NCBI RefSeq assembly: GCF_000686605.1
Contig: NZ_JMLC01000006.1
Location: 1-64,000, forward strand
Origin: Streptococcus sobrinus DSM 20742 = ATCC 33478
Lineage (GTDB): Bacteria > Bacillota > Bacilli > Lactobacillales > Streptococcaceae
DNA: 64,000 nucleotides
Direction: 5' to 3'
Numbering within the stretch: the stretch's first letter is position 1; each line of letters starts with the position of its first letter. Below are positions 28,890-36,487 of the stretch, in pieces. The notes beneath the pieces were generated by a model, which did no database searches, was not told the DNA's origin, and was given only the letters and a program-made list of their open reading frames with translations. The translations under genes and the position numbers were made by a program.

Positions 28890-28914
28890 GATAAATAAGC
28901 AATAAATAGAAAGC

Positions 28915-29032
28915 CGTCAAACGACTCGAAGGCTAAAAATGCAGTAGATTTTTTAACCCGTGCTTGGAAATGGGAAGCGAGGTTAGTCGGAACTATTTCG
29001 ATTAAACTGCTTTTTCCACCGAGTCGTTGACG
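28915..29032. repeat. 118-base nested imperfect palindrome
   Basis: Outer arms CGTCAAACGACTCG (28915-28928) and CGAGTCGTTGACG (29020-29032), matching with one bulged A. Nested arms are GCAGT/ACTGC (28941-28945, 29006-29010), TAACC/GGTTA and GCTT/AAGC. It is either a structured leader of the IreB paralogue or a small palindromic mobile repeat. Confidence 0.5.
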
Positions 29033-29054
29033 TGTTCAAGAAAAAGGAGCAAGG

Positions 29055-29333
29055 ATGGCAGGAGATAAGAATTTTACCAGCGATACAGTTCTTTTCAAGC
29101 TAGATGAGGATGCCAAAACCTTGAAGGATGACCTGATGACGGTTTCCCGCTCACTTAATGAGATTGGCTATGATGCTGTCAATCAGATTGTCGGTTACAT
29201 TCTCAGTGGCGATCCCGCCTATATTCCTCGTCATAATAATGCCCGCAATAATATTCGTCGTCATCATCCCGATGAAATTGTTGACGAATTGGTGCGTTAC
29301 TATCTGCAAGAGAAATCATTGATTTCAAAATAA
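29055..29333 (+). CDS. Second IreB-family protein (paralogue)
   Basis: A 92-residue homologue of the protein at 23597. The core [28 protein letters not shown] is nearly the same, and both N-terminal Thr in FTSDTVLF are kept within a slightly longer N-terminus (MAGDKN). It follows nrdD, separated by a large palindrome, and precedes a 45-residue gene. Two IreB-like proteins in one genome is unusual; this copy may be a second kinase target or may have moved to anaerobic control. The function is inferred from family only. An AAGGAG ribosome binding site precedes the ATG. Confidence 0.85.
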   Translation: MAGDKNFTSDTVLFKLDEDAKTLKDDLMTVSRSLNEIGYDAVNQIVGYILSGDPAYIPRHNNARNNIRRHHPDEIVDELVRYYLQEKSLISK

Positions 29334-29354
29334 GGAAGGACGAGGCGTCTAGAT

Positions 29355-29492
29355 ATGGGAAAGTTTCAGCTAGACTATAAGGGGCAGGCTCAGGTGGAGC
29401 GTTATCATGAGAAGAACTCCAAAGGTAGCCAGACCAGCCGCAAGGCTCGAGTTCAGGCCCTCTTGAAGCAGGCTCAAAAAGAAAAGAAATAG
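29355..29492 (+). CDS. Conserved small basic protein of the nrdD-nrdG region
   Basis: A 45-residue protein starting MGKFQLDYKGQAQVERYHEK and ending in KQAQKEKK. It is hydrophilic and basic with no membrane segment. A similar small gene lies between nrdD and the acetyltransferase/nrdG pair in pneumococci and other streptococci, so it is probably real. The function is unknown. It follows the IreB paralogue by 21 bases and may share its transcript. Confidence 0.75.
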   Translation: MGKFQLDYKGQAQVERYHEKNSKGSQTSRKARVQALLKQAQKEKK

Positions 29493-29527
29493 ATGGCTAA
29501 AGAGTTGGGTCCGCCCAGCTCTTTCCT

Positions 29528-29640
29528 ATTAATACCCTTTGTAAATCAAAAGATCGTATCGTTAACTCACTTGGCCCTACATCAGTACTGTCTGCAGTTC
29601 GTTGACTCGGGAACTTTTGATTTTCATTGACTATAAGATG
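29528..29640 (+). repeat. Dispersed streptococcal intergenic repeat, family A, compact copy
   Basis: AAATCAAAAG near the left and CTTTTGATTTTCATTGACTA at the right are inverted ends. The core GTTAACTCACTT and CTGTCTGCAGTTCG matches the copies at 4799 and 14549. This is the shortest and cleanest copy. Confidence 0.75.
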
Positions 29641-29653
29641 GAAAAGAGAGCTT

Positions 29654-30169
29654 ATGGAGTTGCGACGGCCTAGGCTGGCTGACAAGGCAGCAGTTTTAGA
29701 TTTAATGGCAGAATTTGAGCGAGAAGATTCATCCCATGCTGGTGGTTTTTGGGACAGTCAGAACTTTGATTACAAGGCTTGGCTGGAGCAAAACCAAGCG
29801 ACCGAGCTAAGCTTGAACTTAGCAGACAACTGGGTTCCAGCCATACAATTTCTGGCATTTGCTGATAACGGTCAGGCCTTGGGCTTCCTCAGCCTTCGTT
29901 TACGCCTCAACCCTGCCTTGTCCAAGGTAGGTGGTCATATTGGCTACTCAGTCAGACCTAGCCAAAGGGGAAAGGGTTATGCTAAAGAGATGTTGTCAAG
30001 AGCTTTACAGGTCTGTCAAGCTAAAAATATCAAGCAAGCCCTAGTGACCTGCCATAGTAATAACCCAGCCAGTCGAGCAGTTATTCTCGCTAATGGTGGT
30101 GTTCTTGACACGATAGTTGATGGCGTGGAACGCTATTGGATAGAAGTAGGAGAAAAGAGAGATGAATAA
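29654..30169 (+). CDS. GNAT-family acetyltransferase
   Basis: A 171-residue protein with the acetyl-CoA binding motif A of GNAT enzymes (GGHIGYSVRPSQRGKGYAKEM near residue 105), followed by NPASRAVILANGGV near residue 140. The substrate is unknown. I start it at the ATG at 29654 (MELRRPRLADKAAV), which follows a purine-rich AAAAGAGAG. The gene overlaps nrdG by eight bases and is a regular partner of nrdG in streptococci. Confidence 0.9.
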   Translation: MELRRPRLADKAAVLDLMAEFEREDSSHAGGFWDSQNFDYKAWLEQNQATELSLNLADNWVPAIQFLAFADNGQALGFLSLRLRLNPALSKVGGHIGYSVRPSQRGKGYAKEMLSRALQVCQAKNIKQALVTCHSNNPASRAVILANGGVLDTIVDGVERYWIEVGEKRDE

Positions 30170-30761
30170 TCCAAAACCACAGGAATGGAAGGCAGAGGAA
30201 CTGAGTCAGGGTCGAATTATTGACTACAAGGCTTTCAACTTTGTTGATGGCGAAGGGGTCAGAAATTCCCTCTATGTCAGTGGCTGCATGTTTCATTGTG
30301 AAGGGTGCTATAATGCGGCAACTTGGTCTTTTAGGGCAGGAATTCCTTACACCCAAGAACTTGAAGAACAAATTATAACTGATTTGGCTCAGCCTTACGT
30401 GCAAGGGTTGACCCTATTGGGAGGCGAGCCCTTCCTTAACACAGGCATTTTGTTGCCATTAGTTAAACGGATTCGCAAGGAATTACCAGAAAAGGACATC
30501 TGGTCTTGGACAGGCTACACCTGGGAAGAGCTGATGCTGGAAACGCCAGACAAGTTGGAATTATTGAATCTTGTTGACATCTTAGTGGATGGCCGTTTCG
30601 ACATCAAGAAGAAGAATTTGATGCTTCAGTTCCGTGGCTCATCCAATCAACGAATTATTGATGTCAAAAAATCCCTGGACCAAGGCCAGGTTGTCATTTG
30701 GGAAAAGCTCAATGATGGTCAGACCAGTTTCGAGCAGGTCAGTCGCAATAATCTCATATAG
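30162..30761 (+). CDS. nrdG: Anaerobic ribonucleotide reductase activase
   Basis: A 199-residue radical SAM enzyme that installs the glycyl radical on NrdD. The iron-sulfur cluster motif CxxxCxxC is CMFHCEGC near residues 42-49, and the SAM-binding GGEPF lies near residue 87. The length is normal. The start overlaps the acetyltransferase stop (ATGAATAA). A terminator follows. Confidence 0.96.
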   Translation: MNNPKPQEWKAEELSQGRIIDYKAFNFVDGEGVRNSLYVSGCMFHCEGCYNAATWSFRAGIPYTQELEEQIITDLAQPYVQGLTLLGGEPFLNTGILLPLVKRIRKELPEKDIWSWTGYTWEELMLETPDKLELLNLVDILVDGRFDIKKKNLMLQFRGSSNQRIIDVKKSLDQGQVVIWEKLNDGQTSFEQVSRNNLI

Positions 30762-30814
30762 GGGCTTTCTAGGAATTCCGAAAGCGATCGAAAAGATTTG
30801 AACTATTCAAAAAG

Positions 30815-30850
30815 AAAAGCGTAAAACTTTTGACAGTTTTATGCTTTTTA
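30815..30850 (+). terminator. nrdG terminator
   Basis: AAAAGCGTAAAACT pairs with AGTTTTATGCTTTT (one G-U pair), followed by T residues. The remaining 30851-31102 shows only short imperfect hairpins (a GGCC-rich stretch near 30986-31000) and no gene. Confidence 0.85.
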
Positions 30851-31102
30851 TATAGGTATTAGGTATATCCATTAACATTCATACGCTTTAGAAATTATAA
30901 ATCTAGGAAGGAGAAAGTCGGCCATTCGTAGCAACCTCCAGTGATTCTAAAAAGTGATGTAGTACAGAGGAAACGGCCTTGATGGGGCCATAAGGAAGGC
31001 CTAGATAGACCGCGTGGACTACTCAAGCAAATTGAGTTTCTCTAAAAATTATAGATTTTCTTTGCCCGTCAGGGTGTCAGGATATTTAATTTTCAAAGTA
31101 TA

Positions 31103-31834
31103 TTATACAGTTTTTACAAAGACTAAACGCTTATCGTTTGATAGGTCGGAGCGATAAGAAAAGCCAGCGAATTCCAATTCTTTTAGAGCCGGGATAGTAG
31201 CAATCTTTTGCTTGATAATCTGATTCAAGAGCTGACCGCGTCCTTTTTTAGAGATGGTGGAATGGGTATTGAGCTTGCCTTCCTTTTTTTCTTGAAAAAC
31301 TAGTCTGATAAGAGACCTAGCTAATTTAGGTGAGAAAACTGATTCAAATTCACTAGACAAAAGGGAGATGATGGGCTCGTTCTCAGGAATTGACTGAATG
31401 AAATCATCATAAGCTGGCCGCCAGTAATTTTTCAGAGACTGACCGTCAACCATAACTTTACAGTTGAAATCGAGACGATGTTCGGCAATGCCATCCAAAG
31501 CATTGATAATCCCGTAAAAAGCAGAGGTAATAAAGACATGTTCTCTTGTAAACTTCTTATCAAGATCGGTCAAGTTTCTGTCAATCTGACGATACATAAG
31601 ACCGTTGAAAAGTGTTAAAGCCGAGTAACTAAGGACTTGCCTTTCCTGTAAAGACCTTAGCCGATTGGCTTCTTTTTTAGCAGCCTCCGGCTTGATTGCA
31701 TAAATTCTCTCGAGTTCAGCCAGACTGGCTTGGGCTAAGACCTCTAAGATAGCCTGACTTTTGGCGGTGAGATCCAGGTAGTTGCCTTGCTCTCTGACCT
31801 GCATTTCTTTTGCTGTAGGAATTAAAAATTTCAT
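31103..31834 (-). CDS. yaaA: YaaA family peroxide-stress protein
   Basis: A 243-residue protein of the YaaA/DUF328 family, starting MKFLIPTAKEMQV. It has YSALTLFNGLMYRQID near residue 73, EHVFITSAFYGIINALDGI near 98, and a C-terminal FAGFSYRSDLSNDKRLVF. In E. coli YaaA limits free iron damage under peroxide stress and binds DNA. Streptococci lack catalase, so such a role would matter, but it is inferred. The gene stands alone on the minus strand, converging with nrdG. Confidence 0.9.
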   Translation of the reverse strand: MKFLIPTAKEMQVREQGNYLDLTAKSQAILEVLAQASLAELERIYAIKPEAAKKEANRLRSLQERQVLSYSALTLFNGLMYRQIDRNLTDLDKKFTREHVFITSAFYGIINALDGIAEHRLDFNCKVMVDGQSLKNYWRPAYDDFIQSIPENEPIISLLSSEFESVFSPKLARSLIRLVFQEKKEGKLNTHSTISKKGRGQLLNQIIKQKIATIPALKELEFAGFSYRSDLSNDKRLVFVKTV

Positions 31835-31900
31835 AATATTACCGATAAATAGATATCTCGTTGAAGGAAGATAGGCTCACAGACCGGTCAGTGCCAGCTT

Positions 31901-32587
31901 TTAGGAAATTGACAAGAAGACCATACCGATAGCAAAGACCAGATAGGCAACGAGGGCAGTAATTTTTAGACTGACAGGAATTCCAGAACGGTAGCGTTTC
32001 ATTGGAAGGAAAAGGGCCGTAAGACCACCACCAAGGAGCCCACCAAGATGGCCCACAATGCTGATACTAGGATGGCCAGATAGGAGGTCCATCAGGTTAA
32101 AGGCCAGATTTAGTGCAATAAGGATTAAGAATTGCCGACCGACTTGCTTGAGGACAGCATTATTACCAATATAACCAACAATGACAACCGCTGCAAAGAG
32201 TCCGAAGAGGGAGGTTGATGCTCCTGCCGAAACCACAGTCGGTGTGAAGAAGAGGGTGGCAGCATTCCCCATCAGCCCAGCAAGGAGATAGAGGAGGAGA
32301 AATTTTCCTGCCCCCCAGAGATCCTCGGCAATACGACCTACGAAATAGAGGGTAACCCCATTAAAAATTAGATGCTCCCAACCGATATGAACAAAAATGG
32401 GGGAAACTAGTCGCCAGATTTGACTGTGATCATATTGGATCGCTCGCCCAAACATCCCCCCAAAATGATAGATGGCAAGCGAGCTTGTGGCCTGGCCGAA
32501 GTAAACAAGCTGTAGAGCCAGGAAAACTACCAGAGTAAGAGCAAGCAAGACATAGGTCGCCGGATATTTTTTAAAATCTTTGAGCAT
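31901..32587 (-). CDS. Rhomboid intramembrane serine protease
   Basis: A 228-residue, six- to seven-pass membrane protease. The catalytic Ser lies in GASTSLFG near residue 123, the His in SIVGHLGGLLGG near residue 178, and HIGWEHLIFN near residue 67 supplies the oxyanion region. It lacks the TPR repeats of Bacillus GluP, as streptococcal forms do. The substrate is unknown. Its start overlaps the fau gene by 17 bases; the same pair is found across streptococci. Confidence 0.93.
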   Translation of the reverse strand: MLKDFKKYPATYVLLALTLVVFLALQLVYFGQATSSLAIYHFGGMFGRAIQYDHSQIWRLVSPIFVHIGWEHLIFNGVTLYFVGRIAEDLWGAGKFLLLYLLAGLMGNAATLFFTPTVVSAGASTSLFGLFAAVVIVGYIGNNAVLKQVGRQFLILIALNLAFNLMDLLSGHPSISIVGHLGGLLGGGLTALFLPMKRYRSGIPVSLKITALVAYLVFAIGMVFLSIS

Positions 32588-33110
32588 AGGTGAAGACCTT
32601 TCTTACAGGGATATCATGAGAGTCAGCTTGGAAATCAATTTCTTGACAGGGATAGATGGTGCTAATCGTCTCACCTTGAAAATCTTCCAAGTAACGGTCG
32701 TAAAAACCGGCCCCAAAGCCGATCCGGAAGCCTTCGTTATTGAAGGCTAGTCCTGGGACGTGGATGAGATCAATCTTATCCTTGTTAAAGGCCTGGTCAC
32801 TTTTTGGCTCCCAGATACCAAATTTGGTCATTTCTAGTTCATCTGGAATGTATTCCGTAAAAATCATCTGACTTTTAGGGTAAGTTTTTGGCACTAAAAC
32901 GACTTTTCCGTCTTTCTTAGTTTGGTTAATTAGAGCCTGGGTATTGTATTCAAAATCAAAAGCCAGATAAGTCGCCAGAGTTTGAGCCTCTCGGTACTCT
33001 GGACTAGTCAAAACTTGCTCCAGTAAAGACTTGTCAATCTCAGCTTTACGCTCCTTGTCTTGAGCCTTTAACTGTCTTAAAATTGTTTGCCGAATTTCTT
33101 TTTTTAACAT
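32571..33110 (-). CDS. fau: 5-formyltetrahydrofolate cyclo-ligase
   Basis: A 179-residue ATP-dependent enzyme that turns 5-formyl-THF into 5,10-methenyl-THF and returns it to folate metabolism. It has an N-terminal helical region (MLKKEIRQTILRQLK) and the nucleotide-binding motif GFGAGFYDRYLEDF near residues 130-143. It is co-transcribed with the rhomboid gene downstream, whose start lies inside its end. Confidence 0.94.
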   Translation of the reverse strand: MLKKEIRQTILRQLKAQDKERKAEIDKSLLEQVLTSPEYREAQTLATYLAFDFEYNTQALINQTKKDGKVVLVPKTYPKSQMIFTEYIPDELEMTKFGIWEPKSDQAFNKDKIDLIHVPGLAFNNEGFRIGFGAGFYDRYLEDFQGETISTIYPCQEIDFQADSHDIPVRKVFTYAQRF

Positions 33111-33183
33111 GCCCTTATCTTACCATTTTTCCTGTGAATTGACAGATTTAACCAAAAAAATCCGCTCCTTCAAGTGAATAGTC

Positions 33184-34311
33184 TCAGTTTGCACGATAGT
33201 TCAAGAATTTGCTGATAGCTTCAACCGCGAACGGAAGAACCTCTTCCTTTGGATTCATTTTGGGACTGTGCAGTGGATAATCAGAATCAACCCCCAACCA
33301 AATCATGACGCCGGGAATTTTATGGAGCAAGTAACCAAAATCCTCACCGGTCATGGCAGGAAGAATGTCAATCAGGTTGGCATCCGTTTCCTGGTCGAAG
33401 AAGGTCATCAAGTCCTTGGCGAGTTCAGGATTATTTTCAACTGGCAAATAGCCTCCTTGGATGAGCTCCACATCCAACTCTAGCTCAAAGGATTGAGCAA
33501 CCCCTTTGGCAATTTCCTGCAAACGTTTCTGGGTCAACAGGTTCATTTCCTGAGTTAGGGTGCGGATGGTACCATGCAGCTTGGCTTCCTCAGCAATAAC
33601 ATTATTGGTGGTGCCAGCATGTAGGGAGCCAAAGGTCACAACCGCTCCCTCAATGGGATCAACATTGCGGCTGACAATAGTTTGCACCTGGGTCACAAAA
33701 TAGGCTGCAGCGACCAGGGCATCATTGGTCTTGTGTGGGAAAGCAGCGTGACCACCAGTTCCTTTGAAGGTTATCAAGGTTTCACAGGTGCCAGCAAAAA
33801 GAGTATGCGTATTGGTAGCAATATCACCGACCTTTAAATCGGGTCGAACGTGGAGACCGTAAAATTCATCTGGTTTCCAATCACCAAAGGCATCTTCCTC
33901 ATACATTAGCTTACCGCCAGCCAAATTTTCCTCAGCTGGTTGAAAGAGAAAGAGTAGGTTGTTTTTTGGTTGCTTCTGTACCAGAACATCTAGGAGCCCG
34001 AGGGCAGTCGTCATGTGGATATCATGACCACAGGCGTGCATCCGCCCCTCATGCTGACTAGCAAAGTTCAAGCCGGTATCTTCCTCAACGGGTAGGGCAT
34101 CAATATCTGTTCGCCAACCCACTGTCTTTTGGGGAGCAGTACCATGCAAAAAGACTAAGATACCAGTTCGCCAGGTTCTTTGCTCGACAAAGTCCTTGCC
34201 CTGAGTGATTATGGCAATTTTTTCCAAAAGGTATTTTTGTGTTTGATATTCTTCTAAGCCGATTTCAGGAATTTGGTGGAGGTCTCGACGGATTTTAATT
34301 AAATCTAACAT
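33184..34311 (-). CDS. N-acetyldiaminopimelate deacetylase (M20 peptidase family)
   Basis: A 375-residue metallohydrolase that removes the acetyl group from N-acetyl-LL-diaminopimelate in the acetylase branch of lysine and peptidoglycan precursor synthesis. It has the zinc motif [14 protein letters not shown] near residue 93, [10 protein letters not shown] near residue 127, and [21 protein letters not shown] near residue 330. The ATG at 34311 ([13 protein letters not shown]) is used: AAAGGA precedes it, and the ATG at 34329 lies in that site. dapH, which makes its substrate, is directly upstream on the same strand. Confidence 0.93.
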   Translation of the reverse strand: MLDLIKIRRDLHQIPEIGLEEYQTQKYLLEKIAIITQGKDFVEQRTWRTGILVFLHGTAPQKTVGWRTDIDALPVEEDTGLNFASQHEGRMHACGHDIHMTTALGLLDVLVQKQPKNNLLFLFQPAEENLAGGKLMYEEDAFGDWKPDEFYGLHVRPDLKVGDIATNTHTLFAGTCETLITFKGTGGHAAFPHKTNDALVAAAYFVTQVQTIVSRNVDPIEGAVVTFGSLHAGTTNNVIAEEAKLHGTIRTLTQEMNLLTQKRLQEIAKGVAQSFELELDVELIQGGYLPVENNPELAKDLMTFFDQETDANLIDILPAMTGEDFGYLLHKIPGVMIWLGVDSDYPLHSPKMNPKEEVLPFAVEAISKFLNYRAN

Positions 34312-34419
34312 GAAAACAGGTCCTTTCATTGCAGGTTATGGTTATAGAAGGCGGCGTCAAGCCTAAGCTGGTATCAAATTTGGCAAGTGCTGTCATTCAA
34401 TAGCTAGGATATAAGATTA

Positions 34420-34447
34420 CATAAGAAAAGAGAGTGGACAACTCTCT
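34420..34447 (-). terminator. Hairpin after dapH
   Basis: On the minus strand AGAGAGT, five-base loop, ACTCTCT, then TTTCTTAT. It lies between dapH and the deacetylase and may reduce read-through. Confidence 0.7.
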
Positions 34448-34459
34448 CCATCATCAGTC

Positions 34460-35158
34460 TTAGAGGTTACGCAGGGCATCTTCCAAGGCAGTTTTTTGTT
34501 GGGTCTTGGCATCAATTTCCTTGATGACACGGGCTGGAACACCAGCAACCACAACATTTTCAGGGACATTCTGAGTAACGATGGCACCGGCGGCAACGAC
34601 AGAACCATTACCAACCTGAACTCCTTCGATAACCACTGCATTGGCACCAACCAAGACATTGTCGCCAATGCGAACGGGGTCAGCAGAAGCGGGCTCAATG
34701 ACACCAGCTAGGACAGCACCAGCCCCGATGTGGCTGTTTTTACCAACAGTTGCGCGGCCACCTAATATAGCCCCCATGTCAATCATGGTACCAGCTCCGA
34801 TTTCGGCACCAATATTGATAACGGCCCCCATCATGACCACCGCATTATCGTCAATAGTTACTTGGTCGCGGATGATAGCCCCTGGCTCAATCCGCGCATT
34901 AATATTTCGCTTGTCCAAAAGGGGAACAGCGGAATTACGGCCATCTTGTTCAACCACGTAGTCCTTATTTTCGGTTAAATTAACGAGGAGAGGTTGGATA
35001 TCCTTCCAGTCGCCAAAGAGAATGTTGCCTAATTTAGTAACAGATGCTGGGACGGTTCCAGCCAATTGTCCTTCAAAAGTTACCTTGACATTGGTTTTCT
35101 TTTGGGCATTTCCGATATAGGCAATAATTTCTTGAGCAGTCATTTTTTGTGCAGTCAT
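34460..35158 (-). CDS. dapH: Tetrahydrodipicolinate N-acetyltransferase
   Basis: A 232-residue acyltransferase of the lysine/diaminopimelate pathway. It has an N-terminal helical domain and a left-handed beta-helix of hexapeptide repeats (about residues 90-200), such as [20 protein letters not shown]. The ATG at 35158 gives the usual 232-residue length and [15 protein letters not shown] start; ATGGAGAC upstream is the ribosome binding site. The product passes to an aminotransferase and then to the deacetylase at 33184. Confidence 0.95.
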   Translation of the reverse strand: MTAQKMTAQEIIAYIGNAQKKTNVKVTFEGQLAGTVPASVTKLGNILFGDWKDIQPLLVNLTENKDYVVEQDGRNSAVPLLDKRNINARIEPGAIIRDQVTIDDNAVVMMGAVINIGAEIGAGTMIDMGAILGGRATVGKNSHIGAGAVLAGVIEPASADPVRIGDNVLVGANAVVIEGVQVGNGSVVAAGAIVTQNVPENVVVAGVPARVIKEIDAKTQQKTALEDALRNL

Positions 35159-35170
35159 GATAGTCTCCAT

Positions 35171-35458
35171 TCCTTTTCGTTTAGCCTCTATTATACCAAA
35201 AATTCTGAAAATTTGGCGGTTGATTTTTAAAGGAGACTCTTACCTAACAACTGCCTGGCTCCCAAGAGCCTAATCTAACTAAAAAGGACTCAAGATCTGC
35301 CTTCTGGCAGAAACCCCTGTCAGGTCAATGGTCGGGCCATTGTTATTTTGGAGAGCACGAACTAGATTTCGAATTATTGCTATGCTAAACTCCGCTACCT
35401 TGTGGCCCCGCTCATGCGAAATCTGTCTGGCTTGGGCAATATTATTTTTATTAACAAA
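35171..35458. other. Intergenic stretch with a possible gene remnant
   Basis: No supported gene. On the minus strand a frame without a start codon runs from about 35455 down to about 35282 and encodes a hydrophilic peptide including ARQISHERGHKVAEF; it may be the end of a decayed gene. Confidence 0.3.
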
Positions 35459-35478
35459 AAAATCCCTGATGGGATTTA
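35456..35478 (-). terminator. Terminator of the 35494 lipoprotein
   Basis: AAATCCC (35460-35466), loop TGAT, GGGATTT (35471-35477). On the minus strand it is followed by TTTTTTTG. Confidence 0.85.
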
Positions 35479-35493
35479 TAAATTATCAAACAA

Positions 35494-36093
35494 TTATCGC
35501 CAATAGACATAGGTAGGATTGGGAGTCACGTAGACCAAGGTGTTATTAGCTGCGCTGAACAAAAGGATAATGTTTTTTTGCTTATAATAATAGATGTAAT
35601 AGCCGCCAGTATTATTAAGGGCAAAGTCAACTGCCTTCCAGGCGAAAGCACGAGCCTCCTCACGGGTGATATCACTGTTTTTGAACAGGCTAATAATACG
35701 CTGAGGTTCTTCTTGCTTTAAAGCATCAATAATATCTGAGCTGTTCCGGATGGTAAGATCGGGACGACCGAGAACTTGCTTGACCTTGTCAGCCGTGTAT
35801 CCTTTGTAATCAGGGGCAGAAGCGCTTAGCCCTGAATTGGACCCTTCATAATAAATCTCACTACCATCCGTTGCATAAATCTTATCTGTCTTTGCAGAGT
35901 CAGCATCCTTAGGTAAATCAGTAGGGTGCCGGTTTTCGTATTCTTTTCCTTTGGCGTTAGACTTACCTCCATCGTCTGTCGAACTTGAAGTGCTCGATTG
36001 AGCTGATTTCGACTGATTTTTGGGGGTACAAGCTACCAAAAAACTGCTGGATGCCAAGAGGCATATCAGCAAAATTATTCTTCTTCTCATCAT
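35494..36093 (-). CDS. Lipoprotein of unknown function
   Basis: A 199-residue secreted lipoprotein. The signal peptide MMRRRIILLICLLASSSFLVAC ends in a lipobox with lipid-modified Cys22. A Ser/Lys/Asp-rich linker follows to about residue 70, then a mixed domain with YTADKVKQVLGRPDLT near residue 100 and a Tyr-rich end (YYIYYYKQKN). The last part could be a beta-sheet. I do not recognise a family with certainty. The ATG at 36093 or the next codon could be the start. It lies just downstream of the tRNA-Lys terminator on the same strand. Confidence 0.75.
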   Translation of the reverse strand: MMRRRIILLICLLASSSFLVACTPKNQSKSAQSSTSSSTDDGGKSNAKGKEYENRHPTDLPKDADSAKTDKIYATDGSEIYYEGSNSGLSASAPDYKGYTADKVKQVLGRPDLTIRNSSDIIDALKQEEPQRIISLFKNSDITREEARAFAWKAVDFALNNTGGYYIYYYKQKNIILLFSAANNTLVYVTPNPTYVYWR

Positions 36094-36104
36094 AAACCCC
36101 TAGT

Positions 36105-36132
36105 CAATAAAAAGCCCATTCACATAGGCTTT
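36105..36132 (-). terminator. Terminator of the 6S/tRNA-Lys transcript
   Basis: On the minus strand AAAGCC and GGCTTT pair around a loop of about 10 bases and run into TTTATT. Confidence 0.75.
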
Positions 36133-36147
36133 CACATGTCAAGATTA

Positions 36148-36220
36148 TCCTCCCTGTAGGACTCGAACCTACGACCCATGGATTAAGAGTCCACTGCTCT
36201 ACCAACTGAGCTAAGGAAGG
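36148..36220 (-). tRNA. tRNA-Lys(CTT)
   Basis: A complete cloverleaf. The acceptor stem CCTTCCT/AGGGAGG has one G-U pair, the D arm contains AGCTCAGTTGGTAGAGC, the anticodon loop is CTCTTAA with anticodon CTT, and the T arm is GTAGG-TTCGAGT-CCTAC. The discriminator base is A and CCA is not encoded. It lies just downstream of a probable 6S RNA on the same strand. Confidence 0.96.
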
Positions 36221-36225
36221 AGAAA

Positions 36226-36417
36226 GAGCTGTATTGGTACCGATGATCCACGTTTTGTATTGAACCCGCAGGTTAAAGCAGGTGGGTAACTCGCTCTTGC
36301 TTAGTTGCTTCCGTGTGAGACGGCTTGCATACTGCAAGAAGACTTATGTTTCCCAAAATACAAAGATTTAGTCGGTCAACACAGTGATGTGGATTCGTAT
36401 ACCACAGCAGTTTTATG
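36226..36417 (-). ncRNA. ssrS: Probable 6S RNA
   Basis: About 190 bases that begin after a good minus-strand promoter and can fold as one long interrupted hairpin. The 5' part (GGTATACGA, TCCAC, GTGTTGACC) pairs with the 3' part (GGGTTCAATAC, GTGGA, TCATCGGTACC). Apical hairpins include CTTGC/GCAAG and CCGT/ACGG. The setting next to rarA and a tRNA fits what I recall of 6S RNA genes in Firmicutes. 6S RNA binds RNA polymerase and mutes transcription in stationary phase. Exact ends are estimated. Confidence 0.75.
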
Positions 36418-36422
36418 TTCCT

Positions 36423-36450
36423 ATCATACCATTTTTGAAAATATTTTCAA
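36423..36450 (-). promoter_or_regulatory. Promoter of the 6S RNA
   Basis: On the minus strand TTGAAA (36450-36445), 16 bases, TATGAT (36428-36423), with a TGG just before the -10. Confidence 0.7.
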
Positions 36451-36487
36451 GGGGGAAAATTGCTTTTTTTAGTAAAATTTTCGTGAT

